IMG/VR virus record: IMGVR_UViG_3300033145_001745 | Location: 1-33,121 of that record | DNA: 33,121 nucleotides | Direction: 5' to 3' (one strand) | Origin: a virus | Shown: one piece after another, positions 1 through 6,358 of the stretch | Layout: each line of letters starts with the position of its first letter | How positions within the stretch are numbered: position 1 is the stretch's first letter | The notes under the pieces: generated by a model | The model's input: the letters and a program-made list of their open reading frames with translations, nothing else | What the model was told of the DNA's origin: nothing | Databases searched by the model: none | Translations under genes and position numbers: made by a program

Positions 1-90
1 TACATCGCGTCCACCCAAGATAGCAAACGACGCCGTGATTGAGGTTTTGCCGGTTCCGCCTTTTCCGGAAATTACAACTATCTCCTTCAT
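1..90 (-). CDS. Host MinD/Mrp-family P-loop ATPase, N-terminal fragment
   Basis: Only the first 30 codons lie in the window. The protein opens with MKEIVVISGKGGTGKT, the deviant Walker A motif of the MinD/ParA/Mrp family. This particular opening is common in the subfamily that carries an inserted ferredoxin domain and sits in operons of anaerobes with iron-molybdenum-cofactor-like proteins; that subfamily assignment is from memory of the family. Its ATG overlaps the TGA of the upstream host frame (ATGA), so the two were co-transcribed. It lies outside the proposed prophage end and shows which chromosome region was hit. Confidence 0.8.
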   Translation of the reverse strand, partial: MKEIVVISGKGGTGKTSITASFAILGGRDV

Positions 91-183
91 GATGCCGCCC
101 TCCATGACTGATCAGGCAGATAATCAATTATTTTATCCAGCTGTGCCTTTAACTCCGGTACTTCGGGATAAAGCAATTTTCCA
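87..183 (-). pseudogene. 3' part of a host gene interrupted by the prophage
   Basis: On the minus strand an open frame (HGKLLYPEVPELK..., ending in TGA at 87..89) runs from the phage boundary into the ATPase gene and overlaps its start by ATGA. If the phage is removed and one TTCCA copy kept, this frame continues into 33086..33121 as ...INDILCGKLLYPEVP.... The function is not recognised. One difficulty is an in-frame TAG in the last five bases of the window on that side. Either the gene begins in an unusual way or those last bases are not true host sequence. Confidence 0.6.
179..183. repeat. 5-bp target-site duplication, right-end copy (TTCCA)
   Basis: TTCCA here directly precedes a TG dinucleotide that I take as the phage right end. 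The same five bases follow the CA that ends the element at 33084..33085. Mu-family transposition makes 5-bp duplications. Five bases alone could match by chance, but the restored reading frame supports it. Confidence 0.6.
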
Positions 184-206
184 TGAGAGTAAAGCCGGGC
201 TGTACC

Positions 207-225
207 ACGCCAAATTAATTTACAT
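207..225 (+). promoter_or_regulatory. Putative transposase-binding site, right end
   Basis: ACGCCAAATTAATTTACAT lies 23 bases inside the proposed right end. It resembles three copies at the other end (GCGCCAAAATATTTTACAT, GCGCCAAATTACAT and an inverted GCGCCACATTAAATTACAT). The shared core is CGCCAMA followed by an AT stretch and TTACAT. Only one clear right-end copy was seen. Any second site would lie inside the reverse transcriptase gene. Confidence 0.55.
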
Positions 226-236
226 TTATGGACAAA

Positions 237-1229
237 TTAAAAGACATATTTTTTTACCCTATCTATCAACTCATAATTACTACCCCGCGACAGATGGCCA
301 ATGATAGATTGAATTCTTTGTTTATAATTTTCAAAATCTATATCACCGCTGCGATATTCATTATCCAGTTTCCTGATATATCGAAGCAATCTCTTCCTCT
401 TTTGACTTTTTATCCTTCGATGAGTTCTATAATTCATATAACCAAGAAATTCAACTCCGGAATCTATTGGCAGTATCCCTGTTTTATTATTTACATTTAT
501 GTTTAAATGCGTATTAATATAGTATTTAATATCCGTTAAAATGGATTTTAATTTAGTCTTATCGTCATCAAATATAAGCATATCGTCCATATATCTAATA
601 TAGCACCTCATTTTCAATTCATGCTTAACATATTGATCTAATTCATTCAGATAGATATTAGCAAATAACTGAGAAGTTAGATTGCCAATCGGTATCCCAA
701 TTTCTGCATCATTAGAATCGATAATATCATCGATCAACCAGATTGTATCATTCCCTATGGTTTTTCTTATTATACGTTTTAAGATGGCATGGTCTATAGA
801 ATCAAAATACTTTTTAATATCTATTTTGAGACAATATCGATTCTGAGGCTTCCGGATAAAATATCGACATCTATTAAGCGCTGCATGAGTTCCTTTGCCT
901 GTCCTGCACGCATAACTATCATATATAAACTGACGATCAAATATCGGTTCTATTATATTATGCAGAGCATGCTGTAACACTCTATCATAAAAAGGCAGTG
1001 ACATTATATGTCGCAGCTTTGGATCATATATATAAAAGTGATTATAATAGCCGGTCCGGTAAGTTCGCCAAATTAATTCATTTTGTAATTCGATAAGTTT
1101 CTCTTCATAATTATGAGAAAATAGTAATACGTCATCTCTAAAACGTTTACCTCTACATGCTTTATAATAAGCATTTAACAGATTATCATAATCATATATT
1201 TTCGCAAGCAAATCTTTACAGTATTTCAT
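237..1229 (-). CDS. DGR reverse transcriptase
   Basis: A 330-residue reverse transcriptase of the group II intron/DGR type. It copies the template-repeat RNA into adenine-mutagenised cDNA that replaces the variable repeat. The catalytic YMDD box is at residues 213-216 (within RYMDDMLIF). The preceding motif, GIPIGNLTSQLFANIYL, is typical of DGR enzymes. The fingers region contains DPKLRHIMSLPFYDRVLQH, and there is no maturase X/HNH extension. It is the last phage gene: its stop is 53 bp from the proposed right end. It follows target, avd and template repeat on the same strand, the same order as in Bordetella phage BPP-1. The ATG lacks a strong Shine-Dalgarno site, so expression may be low. 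Confidence 0.96.
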   Translation of the reverse strand: MKYCKDLLAKIYDYDNLLNAYYKACRGKRFRDDVLLFSHNYEEKLIELQNELIWRTYRTGYYNHFYIYDPKLRHIMSLPFYDRVLQHALHNIIEPIFDRQFIYDSYACRTGKGTHAALNRCRYFIRKPQNRYCLKIDIKKYFDSIDHAILKRIIRKTIGNDTIWLIDDIIDSNDAEIGIPIGNLTSQLFANIYLNELDQYVKHELKMRCYIRYMDDMLIFDDDKTKLKSILTDIKYYINTHLNINVNNKTGILPIDSGVEFLGYMNYRTHRRIKSQKRKRLLRYIRKLDNEYRSGDIDFENYKQRIQSIIGHLSRGSNYELIDRVKKYVF

Positions 1230-1491
1230 TTCACATCTTTAGTTGAGGAGCGCCGGCTTTCGCAACCTATTTACCGGCGATCCCAGTTAACAATTCGAAT
1301 ATCAGTTCTGGATAATGCTCTGATATTAAATCACATGATAATAATGCCTTGACATTATTATTCTTAAAATTCTAAATATCACAGGCGAACCGGACGCCAA
1401 TGTTACTGTTCGCGTTCCACGGATAGTTATTCCAATTCGAGCACCGGGAACCGCAATTCGCGCCATTGCTCCAGTTACCGCCAAAACAGCA
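1230..1491 (-). ncRNA. DGR template RNA region (template repeat plus spacer)
   Basis: This 262-base stretch between the avd stop and the reverse transcriptase start has no gene. It holds the template repeat (1379..1487), then about 149 bases of spacer. In studied DGRs this downstream spacer is part of the RNA that the Avd-RT complex needs for priming. A short hairpin, CGCCGG (1274..1279) pairing with CCGGCG (1251..1256), sits just before the reverse transcriptase gene. The RNA's true ends cannot be read from sequence. Avd and RT gene edges may also belong to it. Confidence 0.75.
1379..1487 (-). repeat. DGR template repeat (TR)
   Basis: This matches the variable repeat at 1858..1966 (offset 479) over 109 bp with 8 differences. 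Seven are at T on the + strand, that is adenine in the template: TR 1403, 1415, 1427, 1430, 1431, 1466 and 1475. One is not: TR 1425, T to G on the coding strand. In the target's frame the TR would encode a chain rich in AAC/AAT asparagine codons, as is usual in DGR templates because each adenine-bearing codon can change widely without making a stop. The TR starts four bases after the avd stop codon. Confidence 0.96.
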
Positions 1492-1824
1492 TTACCCATT
1501 TTTGATCATACCTCCTATGATACGACCAATTTCACTTACTTTTTCATAGATATACATATATTTCTTATTATTAATATAGTGCATATCATGAGCAAGTCGA
1601 ATCAACATCCGGTACTGCTCAAGCATTATGTCGGCATCATAATATATCGGTATTTTATTTCTGCTTTTATTAGCCTTTATTACCGTCCTGTAAAGGTCAT
1701 ACAGGCAGTTCTTAATCTGACTCGTCAGAGCGAATTTCTCGCTCTTCGGAAAATGATTAAGAACCGCCTGCTGATGCAATATTAGGTCATATATCTTCTG
1801 TGCTAATATAAAGCGATCCTTCAA
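1492..1824 (-). CDS. avd: DGR accessory variability determinant, Avd-like
   Basis: A basic 110-residue all-helical protein of the Avd/four-helix-bundle family. It contains the family's HFPKSEKFALTSQI segment (residues about 24-37) and the later YYDADIMLEQYRMLIRLAHDM helix. In BPP-1, Avd forms a pentamer that binds the reverse transcriptase and template RNA and is required for mutagenic homing. The start is TTG, preceded by GGAGG seven bases upstream. The gene begins 23 bases after the target gene's stop and ends just before the template repeat, so target, avd, template and RT are probably one transcript. Confidence 0.92.
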   Translation of the reverse strand: MKDRFILAQKIYDLILHQQAVLNHFPKSEKFALTSQIKNCLYDLYRTVIKANKSRNKIPIYYDADIMLEQYRMLIRLAHDMHYINNKKYMYIYEKVSEIGRIIGGMIKNG

Positions 1825-1847
1825 AACAGACCTCCAGATAACAGATA

Positions 1848-2957
1848 TCAGATACCCTCACAGGCGAACCGGACGCCAATGCTACTGTTCGCGGTCCACG
1901 GATCGCTAAGCCAATTCGAGCACCGGGAACCGCAATTCGCGCCACTGCTCCAGCTACCGCCAAAACGCGCAGCGACCAGCCCATAGGTGTCCTGGGTATA
2001 TAAGGCACCCTTATTCCCGATATTCGCAGACGTGGTCTGATCTTTCCATGACCATATCGTGTCACCCTCGGACTTGTACGACATATCACGACCCCATTGC
2101 CATAGCACGCCACAACAATCTTCTGCGCCAATATCGCTCTGGATACGAGAAGCAGCGGTATTAGTATGTCCGCCGGTTGTGCCGGGATCAGCTGAATCGG
2201 TGATATTAACTTCCTCCGGCGTCCCGAGCGCCATGTCGCCGAATTCCTGATATGATAACAGCCGTTTTCCCCTGGCGCTGGCCACTTCCTGAGCATTCAG
2301 AAATGTACAGGTATAAACACTATTTAACTTCGTAGCGCCGCCCAGCGCCGTCTGAAGCGCCGCGCTCATACTGTTTGCGCCGTCCCAGATCGTGCCTTCA
2401 TAAATCGATTGTCCGTCGGTATTGGTAAGGTAAATATCATACCACAGATTCAGATGTTTCGATTTTACCATTCCGCCCAACTGGCATTCAGTGTCGCCGG
2501 CGATTGCCTTCGCATAACACTGCGGCATATCGTTTAAATGCCAGACCGAATACTGCAATATATCACCGTCCGGCGAATTGTGAAATCCGCCGATCATGCG
2601 ATATTGAGTAATACTGTTATTGGTCCGCCATGTTGCGTCCGGTGCGCTGGCATTTGCGCTAATGATAAACACCGGCGTATTACTGTCGTCATCACAGATA
2701 TAAACATAATAGTCCGTCCCGACCGCCTCGGCGCCTGTATCCAGATCAGTTGTAATATCAAGATCCACATCAGTATCAAGCCAGAACACCTCCGTCCCAA
2801 CCCGGACCGGAAACTTATTCGACCCCTTCACAGTCACCGTCGCGGCGTCTTTGTAAGTAATTAATTTAAGGTGTTTCGGAATATCCATAATCCGGTTCAG
2901 GAAATCCTTGTTAAGCGGATAATTGCTATTGTTTTCAAAAAGTGTTTGATTAGACAT
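1848..2957 (-). CDS. DGR-diversified target protein, C-type-lectin-like phage adhesin
   Basis: A 369-residue protein whose C-terminus is the variable repeat. The C-terminal part (about 210-369) has the hallmarks of the formylglycine-generating-enzyme/C-type-lectin fold used by DGR targets: RLLSYQEFGDMA, then LWQWGRDM, then GGSWSSGANCGSRCSN and a final GVRFACEGI. Variable positions cluster between GGSW and SSIGVRF, the expected ligand face. The N-terminal 200 residues look like a beta-rich attachment domain. It lies at the end of the fibre module, overlaps the preceding small gene by 8 bp and has an AGGAGG site, so it is probably a distal tail receptor-binding protein. The virion location is inferred. 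Confidence 0.93.
   Translation of the reverse strand: MSNQTLFENNSNYPLNKDFLNRIMDIPKHLKLITYKDAATVTVKGSNKFPVRVGTEVFWLDTDVDLDITTDLDTGAEAVGTDYYVYICDDDSNTPVFIISANASAPDATWRTNNSITQYRMIGGFHNSPDGDILQYSVWHLNDMPQCYAKAIAGDTECQLGGMVKSKHLNLWYDIYLTNTDGQSIYEGTIWDGANSMSAALQTALGGATKLNSVYTCTFLNAQEVASARGKRLLSYQEFGDMALGTPEEVNITDSADPGTTGGHTNTAASRIQSDIGAEDCCGVLWQWGRDMSYKSEGDTIWSWKDQTTSANIGNKGALYTQDTYGLVAARFGGSWSSGANCGSRCSNWLSDPWTANSSIGVRFACEGI
1858..1966 (-). repeat. DGR variable repeat (VR) at the 3' end of the target gene
   Basis: The 3' 109 bp of the target gene, ending eight bases before its TGA finishes. Compared with the template, asparagine codons have become Ser, Thr or Leu: AAC to AGC, AAT to AGT, AAT to CTT, AAC to ACC, all adenine changes. 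One TAT to GAT is the exception. The last 24 coding-strand bases before the repeat boundary are identical to the template and include GTTCGCCTGTGA, a candidate initiation of mutagenic homing site. No internal mismatch marks a separate IMH and IMH*. Directionality may therefore be set by flanking bases, which diverge right after TGTGA. Confidence 0.95.
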
Positions 2958-3240
2958 TTTGTACCTCCTGGATCATGGCTTCCACTTCCGAAACCGTCAA
3001 TCCGATTTTGAATATTTTTGCCCCTGGGTTCTCTTTTTCTTCCCAGATCGGTTCAAGCGTCTCTCCTTCGTAGCCAATTTCCCCGTAGCCCTCCGGGTAG
3101 GTTTGTACATCCTCTACGAGAACCGCTTCAGATATAAGATTGTTCAGAACATTCTCTACTGTCGCCGGCTCAATTTCGCCGCGTTTGGCGGCTTTGACGA
3201 GATTAATAGCATCTGTTTTTGAATTAATGTAAGATATCAT
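2950..3240 (-). CDS. Small acidic protein preceding the DGR target
   Basis: A 96-residue acidic protein. It opens with a helical MISYINSKTDAINLVKAAKRGEI and ends with a second helix, LTVSEVEAMIQEVQNV, around a Gly/Tyr/Glu-rich middle. No family is recognised. It has a strong AGGAGG site and its end overlaps the start of the diversified adhesin, implying translational coupling. By position it could be a fibre chaperone or a small linker between tail tip and adhesin. That is only context. Confidence 0.7.
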   Translation of the reverse strand: MISYINSKTDAINLVKAAKRGEIEPATVENVLNNLISEAVLVEDVQTYPEGYGEIGYEGETLEPIWEEKENPGAKIFKIGLTVSEVEAMIQEVQNV

Positions 3241-3258
3241 AACTACCTCCTAATATTT

Positions 3259-4059
3259 TTATGTTGATGTCGGTGTGCCGCAAATACTTCCGTCGCCGCA
3301 ATAGGCGCCGGTCTCTCCGCACATTCTGTTGATATGCTGCACGATATTTGTCAGTCGCACATGATACTCCTGTAAAGTAAGTTCGGACTGAACTATATGT
3401 TTCACCTTGTTTTCAGGATAAGTATCACTATTTAACCCGACTATTGGATAAGCATTCCAGCCGGAATCATCATAATACCAACCTATTTGACTCTCTTTTG
3501 AATTAATCGTCGTCGGTGATCCGAATAAGGGATCTTCATCGATTTCAATTATAAAATGAAAATAGCATGCTCTCCGGACTGGAGGCGGCAGAAAAATTAT
3601 ATCGGGTGTTGCATCATATTGGAATATACCGGCGGATGGATTCATCACGGATGGTCCCGGCGGGCGATGGTCTACAGTCTGGATTTCCGACACTGCAGCA
3701 TCACACTCGTTCCCGGAATTGTCTATAGCGCTAAATCGTACCTTCACATTTGTGAATTCCGTTTCAATCCCAATATCCGCCACCGCGTCCCAGTAAAATG
3801 AATGCTGTTTTCCTACATTATTACAACCCAGCGCCGTCTTGCCGCAGGAACCGCTGTATTCCGACATATCAACCCAGTTGACGCCGCCATCAATGCTATA
3901 TTGCGCCTTAACCAGGTCGGCGGAATTAATCAAATAGGATTGTAGCGCTACAACAATCTCTACGTAAGCTGCCTTTTGCTCAAAACTTACAATCGAGACT
4001 TTTACGTCGGACTCGTTAATCTCAAAATCGAGACTTTTCCCGGTTTTTCCTACTGTCAT
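3259..4059 (-). CDS. Putative tail-tip/fibre protein with Cys-Gly C-terminus
   Basis: A 266-residue beta-rich protein. Residues about 15-125 resemble an immunoglobulin/FN3-like domain (YSIDGGVNW, KVRFSAIDNSGNE). A second beta domain follows (PSAGIFQYDATPDIIF, FHFIIEIDEDP). It ends in the Cys-Gly-rich stretch MCGETGAYCGDGSICGTP. The GAYCG string also occurs in the tiny protein at 13352..13450. It lies between two fibre-module genes with an AGGAAA ribosome site, so a virion tail part is likely. The exact role is not recognised. Confidence 0.65.
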   Translation of the reverse strand: MTVGKTGKSLDFEINESDVKVSIVSFEQKAAYVEIVVALQSYLINSADLVKAQYSIDGGVNWVDMSEYSGSCGKTALGCNNVGKQHSFYWDAVADIGIETEFTNVKVRFSAIDNSGNECDAAVSEIQTVDHRPPGPSVMNPSAGIFQYDATPDIIFLPPPVRRACYFHFIIEIDEDPLFGSPTTINSKESQIGWYYDDSGWNAYPIVGLNSDTYPENKVKHIVQSELTLQEYHVRLTNIVQHINRMCGETGAYCGDGSICGTPTST

Positions 4060-4093
4060 GATTTCCTCATATTCTCCTTATTTCAGTTATTCC

Positions 4094-4279
4094 TTAAAAA
4101 TTATAAGAAAGTAACATAGTATTACCAGCGCCTCGCTGTACTGATACGTTTATAAAATCAGACAAAGCCAGATTATCAGAAAGAATCTTTGTAAAATCCA
4201 CTTTAGTAAGCAGATCATCAGACAAAGCCAGATTATCAGAAAGAATCTTTGTAAAATCCACTTTAGTAAGTATCAGAAA
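4094..4279 (-). pseudogene. Out-of-frame 3' remnant of the repeat-bearing tail gene
   Basis: This frame continues the LSDNLALSDDLLTKVDFTKI repeats of the upstream gene and ends in a plausible C-terminus (FINVSVQRGAGNTMLLSYNF). It is separated from that gene by a 23-bp shortfall in one repeat unit. Adding the missing 23 bases would fuse it to the 4263..4742 gene. It has no start codon or ribosome site of its own at the join, so in this sequence it is probably not translated. Confidence 0.65.
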
Positions 4280-4342
4280 GAATCTTTGTAAAATCCACTT
4301 TAGTAAGCAGATCATCAGACAAAGCCAGATTATCGGAAAGAA
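4157..4342 (-). repeat. 60-bp tandem repeats in a tail gene, with one contracted unit
   Basis: A 60-bp unit (on + it starts ATCAGACAAAGCCAGATTAT) occurs at 4157..4216 and again from 4217. The next unit is cut: after CTTTAGTAAG at 4261..4270 the sequence jumps straight to TATCAGAAAG, lacking 23 bp, then repeats again to about 4342 with small divergence. More degenerate units continue to about 4440. Each encodes about 20 residues of the form LSDNLALSDDLLTKVDFTKI. Copies 1 and 2 are identical, which suggests recent expansion. Confidence 0.9.
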
Positions 4343-4742
4343 TCTTTGTAATTTGTTTTATGATAGAATCAGATAGAGATAAATTATCGGAAAGAACCTT
4401 CGTAGGGTCTTTAGCTATGCTATCGCCCAAATCCAGAGAATCATTTAATTGAACCATAAAAGCGGAATAAATTGTAAAATATGGGCTCCAATCAGATTCT
4501 TCGTTAATATCTTCTATATAAATCCGATAATCCGTACCGGAAGTTAACTCTGTCCCCGGAGTCCAAAGCTTGGAATTCTCATTCAGAAAAACACTATCAA
4601 TAACTTCTACTCGAGTATCTCCTTGCCAAAGACTCAATTCTTCTATGTGATCTGCCCCATAATCCCAAGTGATAGTATATTGAGTACCCTTCTTCCATTC
4701 GGAAACAGATGTCGGATTAGTGATTTCTAAAATATCAGCCAT
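4263..4742 (-). CDS. Tail/fibre protein with LSDNLALSD repeats, truncated by frameshift
   Basis: 159 residues as read. Residues 1-95 form a beta-sandwich-like domain (ITNPTSVSEWKKGTQYTITW, then YRIYIEDINEESDWSPYFTI) of the type found in extracellular adhesins. From about residue 97 the protein turns into repeats (LNDSLDLGDS, LSDNLSLSDS, LSDNLALSDD). It then runs into a frameshift at a contracted repeat and stops at ILSDTY. The natural full-length form probably ended at 4094. The gene overlaps the preceding gene's stop and has AGGATAAA before its ATG. The function is inferred from position in the fibre cluster. Confidence 0.65.
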   Translation of the reverse strand: MADILEITNPTSVSEWKKGTQYTITWDYGADHIEELSLWQGDTRVEVIDSVFLNENSKLWTPGTELTSGTDYRIYIEDINEESDWSPYFTIYSAFMVQLNDSLDLGDSIAKDPTKVLSDNLSLSDSIIKQITKILSDNLALSDDLLTKVDFTKILSDTY

Positions 4743-4743
4743 T

Positions 4744-5310
4744 TTATCCTACGGTAATAGTCCATTCTATGGTTAAGGTATCGACTGATGCTAAAGTTAT
4801 ATCATCCCAAGAAGTAGCATCTGCATATCTCACTGTAAAATTATTACCAGTAGTCTCTATGTTCCATCCTAATTGAGCACCGGTTATTGTCACGGCAAAA
4901 CCAGTGAAAGTACCTGTAATCTTTATCGAAGTTGCTGTTGGTTTAGAAGAAGAACATATCATTGAATAGAACTCTGGAGCAACTTCTAACATAATCCCAT
5001 CTTCTCCTATAGGTGGAGTAAACTGATTAACTGAAAAAAGATTATCTAATGCAAAATCAGAATTAACTAAAAAAATATCATTGACTTTCTCTTTAAGATT
5101 AGCATGAATTGTATTCTTTTTCCATTCACTAATTTCTACTTTCCCGGTTGCGCCTCTATGAACAATAGTTCGGTATTTACCTACTATTCTCAATCTGTCT
5201 TGTTTATTCATAATATTCTCCTTCTCGTTTGGTTTAGTTACATTTTCACAACTGAAAATCATCATTAACATCATCATTAACATCATCATTAAAAAAATCA
5301 ATTTCTTCAT
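4744..5310 (-). CDS. Fibre-module protein with two strong starts: lipoprotein form and cytoplasmic form
   Basis: The long form is 188 residues. It opens with a lipoprotein-like signal (MKKLIF, then nine Met in an MMMLMMMLMM run, then IFSC at residues 18-21), with GGAG six bases before its ATG. A second ATG in frame (5209..5211, MNKQDRLRIV) has an even better AAGGAGAAT site and gives 155 residues lacking the signal. The shared body is beta-rich and ends SVDTLTIEWTITVG, a pattern seen in small phage proteins next to tail fibres. The long form may be a membrane lipoprotein (for example superinfection exclusion) and the short form a virion protein. Both roles are inference. Confidence 0.6.
   Translation of the reverse strand: MKKLIFLMMMLMMMLMMIFSCENVTKPNEKENIMNKQDRLRIVGKYRTIVHRGATGKVEISEWKKNTIHANLKEKVNDIFLVNSDFALDNLFSVNQFTPPIGEDGIMLEVAPEFYSMICSSSKPTATSIKITGTFTGFAVTITGAQLGWNIETTGNNFTVRYADATSWDDITLASVDTLTIEWTITVG
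5257..5292. repeat. 12-bp microsatellite (CATCATCATTAA x3) in a signal peptide
   Basis: Three tandem 12-bp units, the first with one mismatch, encode the Met/Leu run of the lipoprotein-like signal. Because the unit is a multiple of three, slippage would lengthen or shorten the hydrophobic core without breaking the frame. Confidence 0.85.
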
Positions 5311-5321
5311 TTCATTCTCCT

Positions 5322-6356
5322 CTATGAAAAGTTCAGACTCGCCGCACCATAATAAGAATTCCCATCAAAATAAAACGATATTATATCAATTGCATTAGCA
5401 GCATTCGATAATGTCGGCGCACCCCCTCCAACCCATTTTACTGTTGTGGGCCACGTTGCAGTCCTACTCCCTGTTTCATCTTGAACTAATACAAGTAATA
5501 GATTACAAGGCTTTGTAGGTGCAGTAAAAGTGAATGTCTCATTTTGTGCACCAAATGTAAACTTAAATTTGTTACCACGTTTCCAATCAATAGTCGTTGT
5601 CCCGGTGCCAGTTGCAACCTGTTGTGTAAATCCGATTGAATTATTCTGTGCGTCTAATTCACCACCTAATTGAGGTGTAGTGTCTTTTGCAATACTTAGC
5701 GTGTCTATATCAGAATCATTTATTCGTTTCCCTAAACCGCCCAGGGCTTTGCCATTAAATACCTGAAAAAGCGCACATCCTTTTGTATCAACATTTTGCG
5801 CTACCGCTATTAAAATCCTATTTCCACCGATCGAGTTGGCTGCAATTGTTGTCATTTGTAATTCTGTCTCAGATACCTCAGTATCTAAGAATATATATGT
5901 TATTGCAACCATATTTCCTGTGTTACCAGCGCTTATATTATAAACCGTTCCATTTGATAATTTAATATCACCCGAAGTCCAATATACTGTATCATGGTCA
6001 ATTGCATTCAATGTACCGTTACCACCGGCATCAGTTCCGGTTGCTGTGAATATAATTCCAACGGTATTAGCCGAAGCACCAATAGTAGTGAAATCAGAAG
6101 TACCGACTGTTACTATTTTATACCCGCAACCAACAACCAATGAACCATCGTTCACAGTAGCGGGATTAATAGCGGTAAATTGCAAATTATGTGTCCAGCC
6201 TGTAATAGCAGCTGTAATTTTATGTGGATTGTTTGTATCATTTATATGCTCCACTACCTCCGGCGGTGCCTGGGCGTATGGTAATGGTGTACCGTCATTT
6301 TTATCGATCTTTAAAAGACCCGCTACTGATATACATTTATCTATACGTTCGCTCAT
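5322..6356 (-). CDS. Tail fibre protein
   Basis: 344 residues. An N-terminal segment with PPEVVEHINDTNNPHKITAA resembles the NPH...A repeats of phage fibres. Then come a beta-rich middle and a C-terminal block (about 225-344) starting TTPQLGGELDAQNNSIGF and running through WKRGNKFKFTF to TATWPTTVKW. The latter is a frequent phage fibre/virion domain. The gene follows the 373-residue fibre gene with a 2-base gap. No strong ribosome site is visible, so coupling to the upstream gene is likely. Confidence 0.75.
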   Translation of the reverse strand: MSERIDKCISVAGLLKIDKNDGTPLPYAQAPPEVVEHINDTNNPHKITAAITGWTHNLQFTAINPATVNDGSLVVGCGYKIVTVGTSDFTTIGASANTVGIIFTATGTDAGGNGTLNAIDHDTVYWTSGDIKLSNGTVYNISAGNTGNMVAITYIFLDTEVSETELQMTTIAANSIGGNRILIAVAQNVDTKGCALFQVFNGKALGGLGKRINDSDIDTLSIAKDTTPQLGGELDAQNNSIGFTQQVATGTGTTTIDWKRGNKFKFTFGAQNETFTFTAPTKPCNLLLVLVQDETGSRTATWPTTVKWVGGGAPTLSNAANAIDIISFYFDGNSYYGAASLNFS

Positions 6357-6358
6357 AA

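Noticed and set aside
201-206. TGTACC at 201 as the phage right end
   Set aside because: No matching 5-bp duplication (GCCCG on the minus strand) occurs at the other end, whereas TG at 184 gives TTCCA on both sides and restores an open frame.
1787-2296. Second minus-strand frame overlapping the variable repeat
   Set aside because: It is an alternate frame of the target gene; the Arg/Ile-rich sequence looks non-coding and the DGR codon pattern fits only the main frame.
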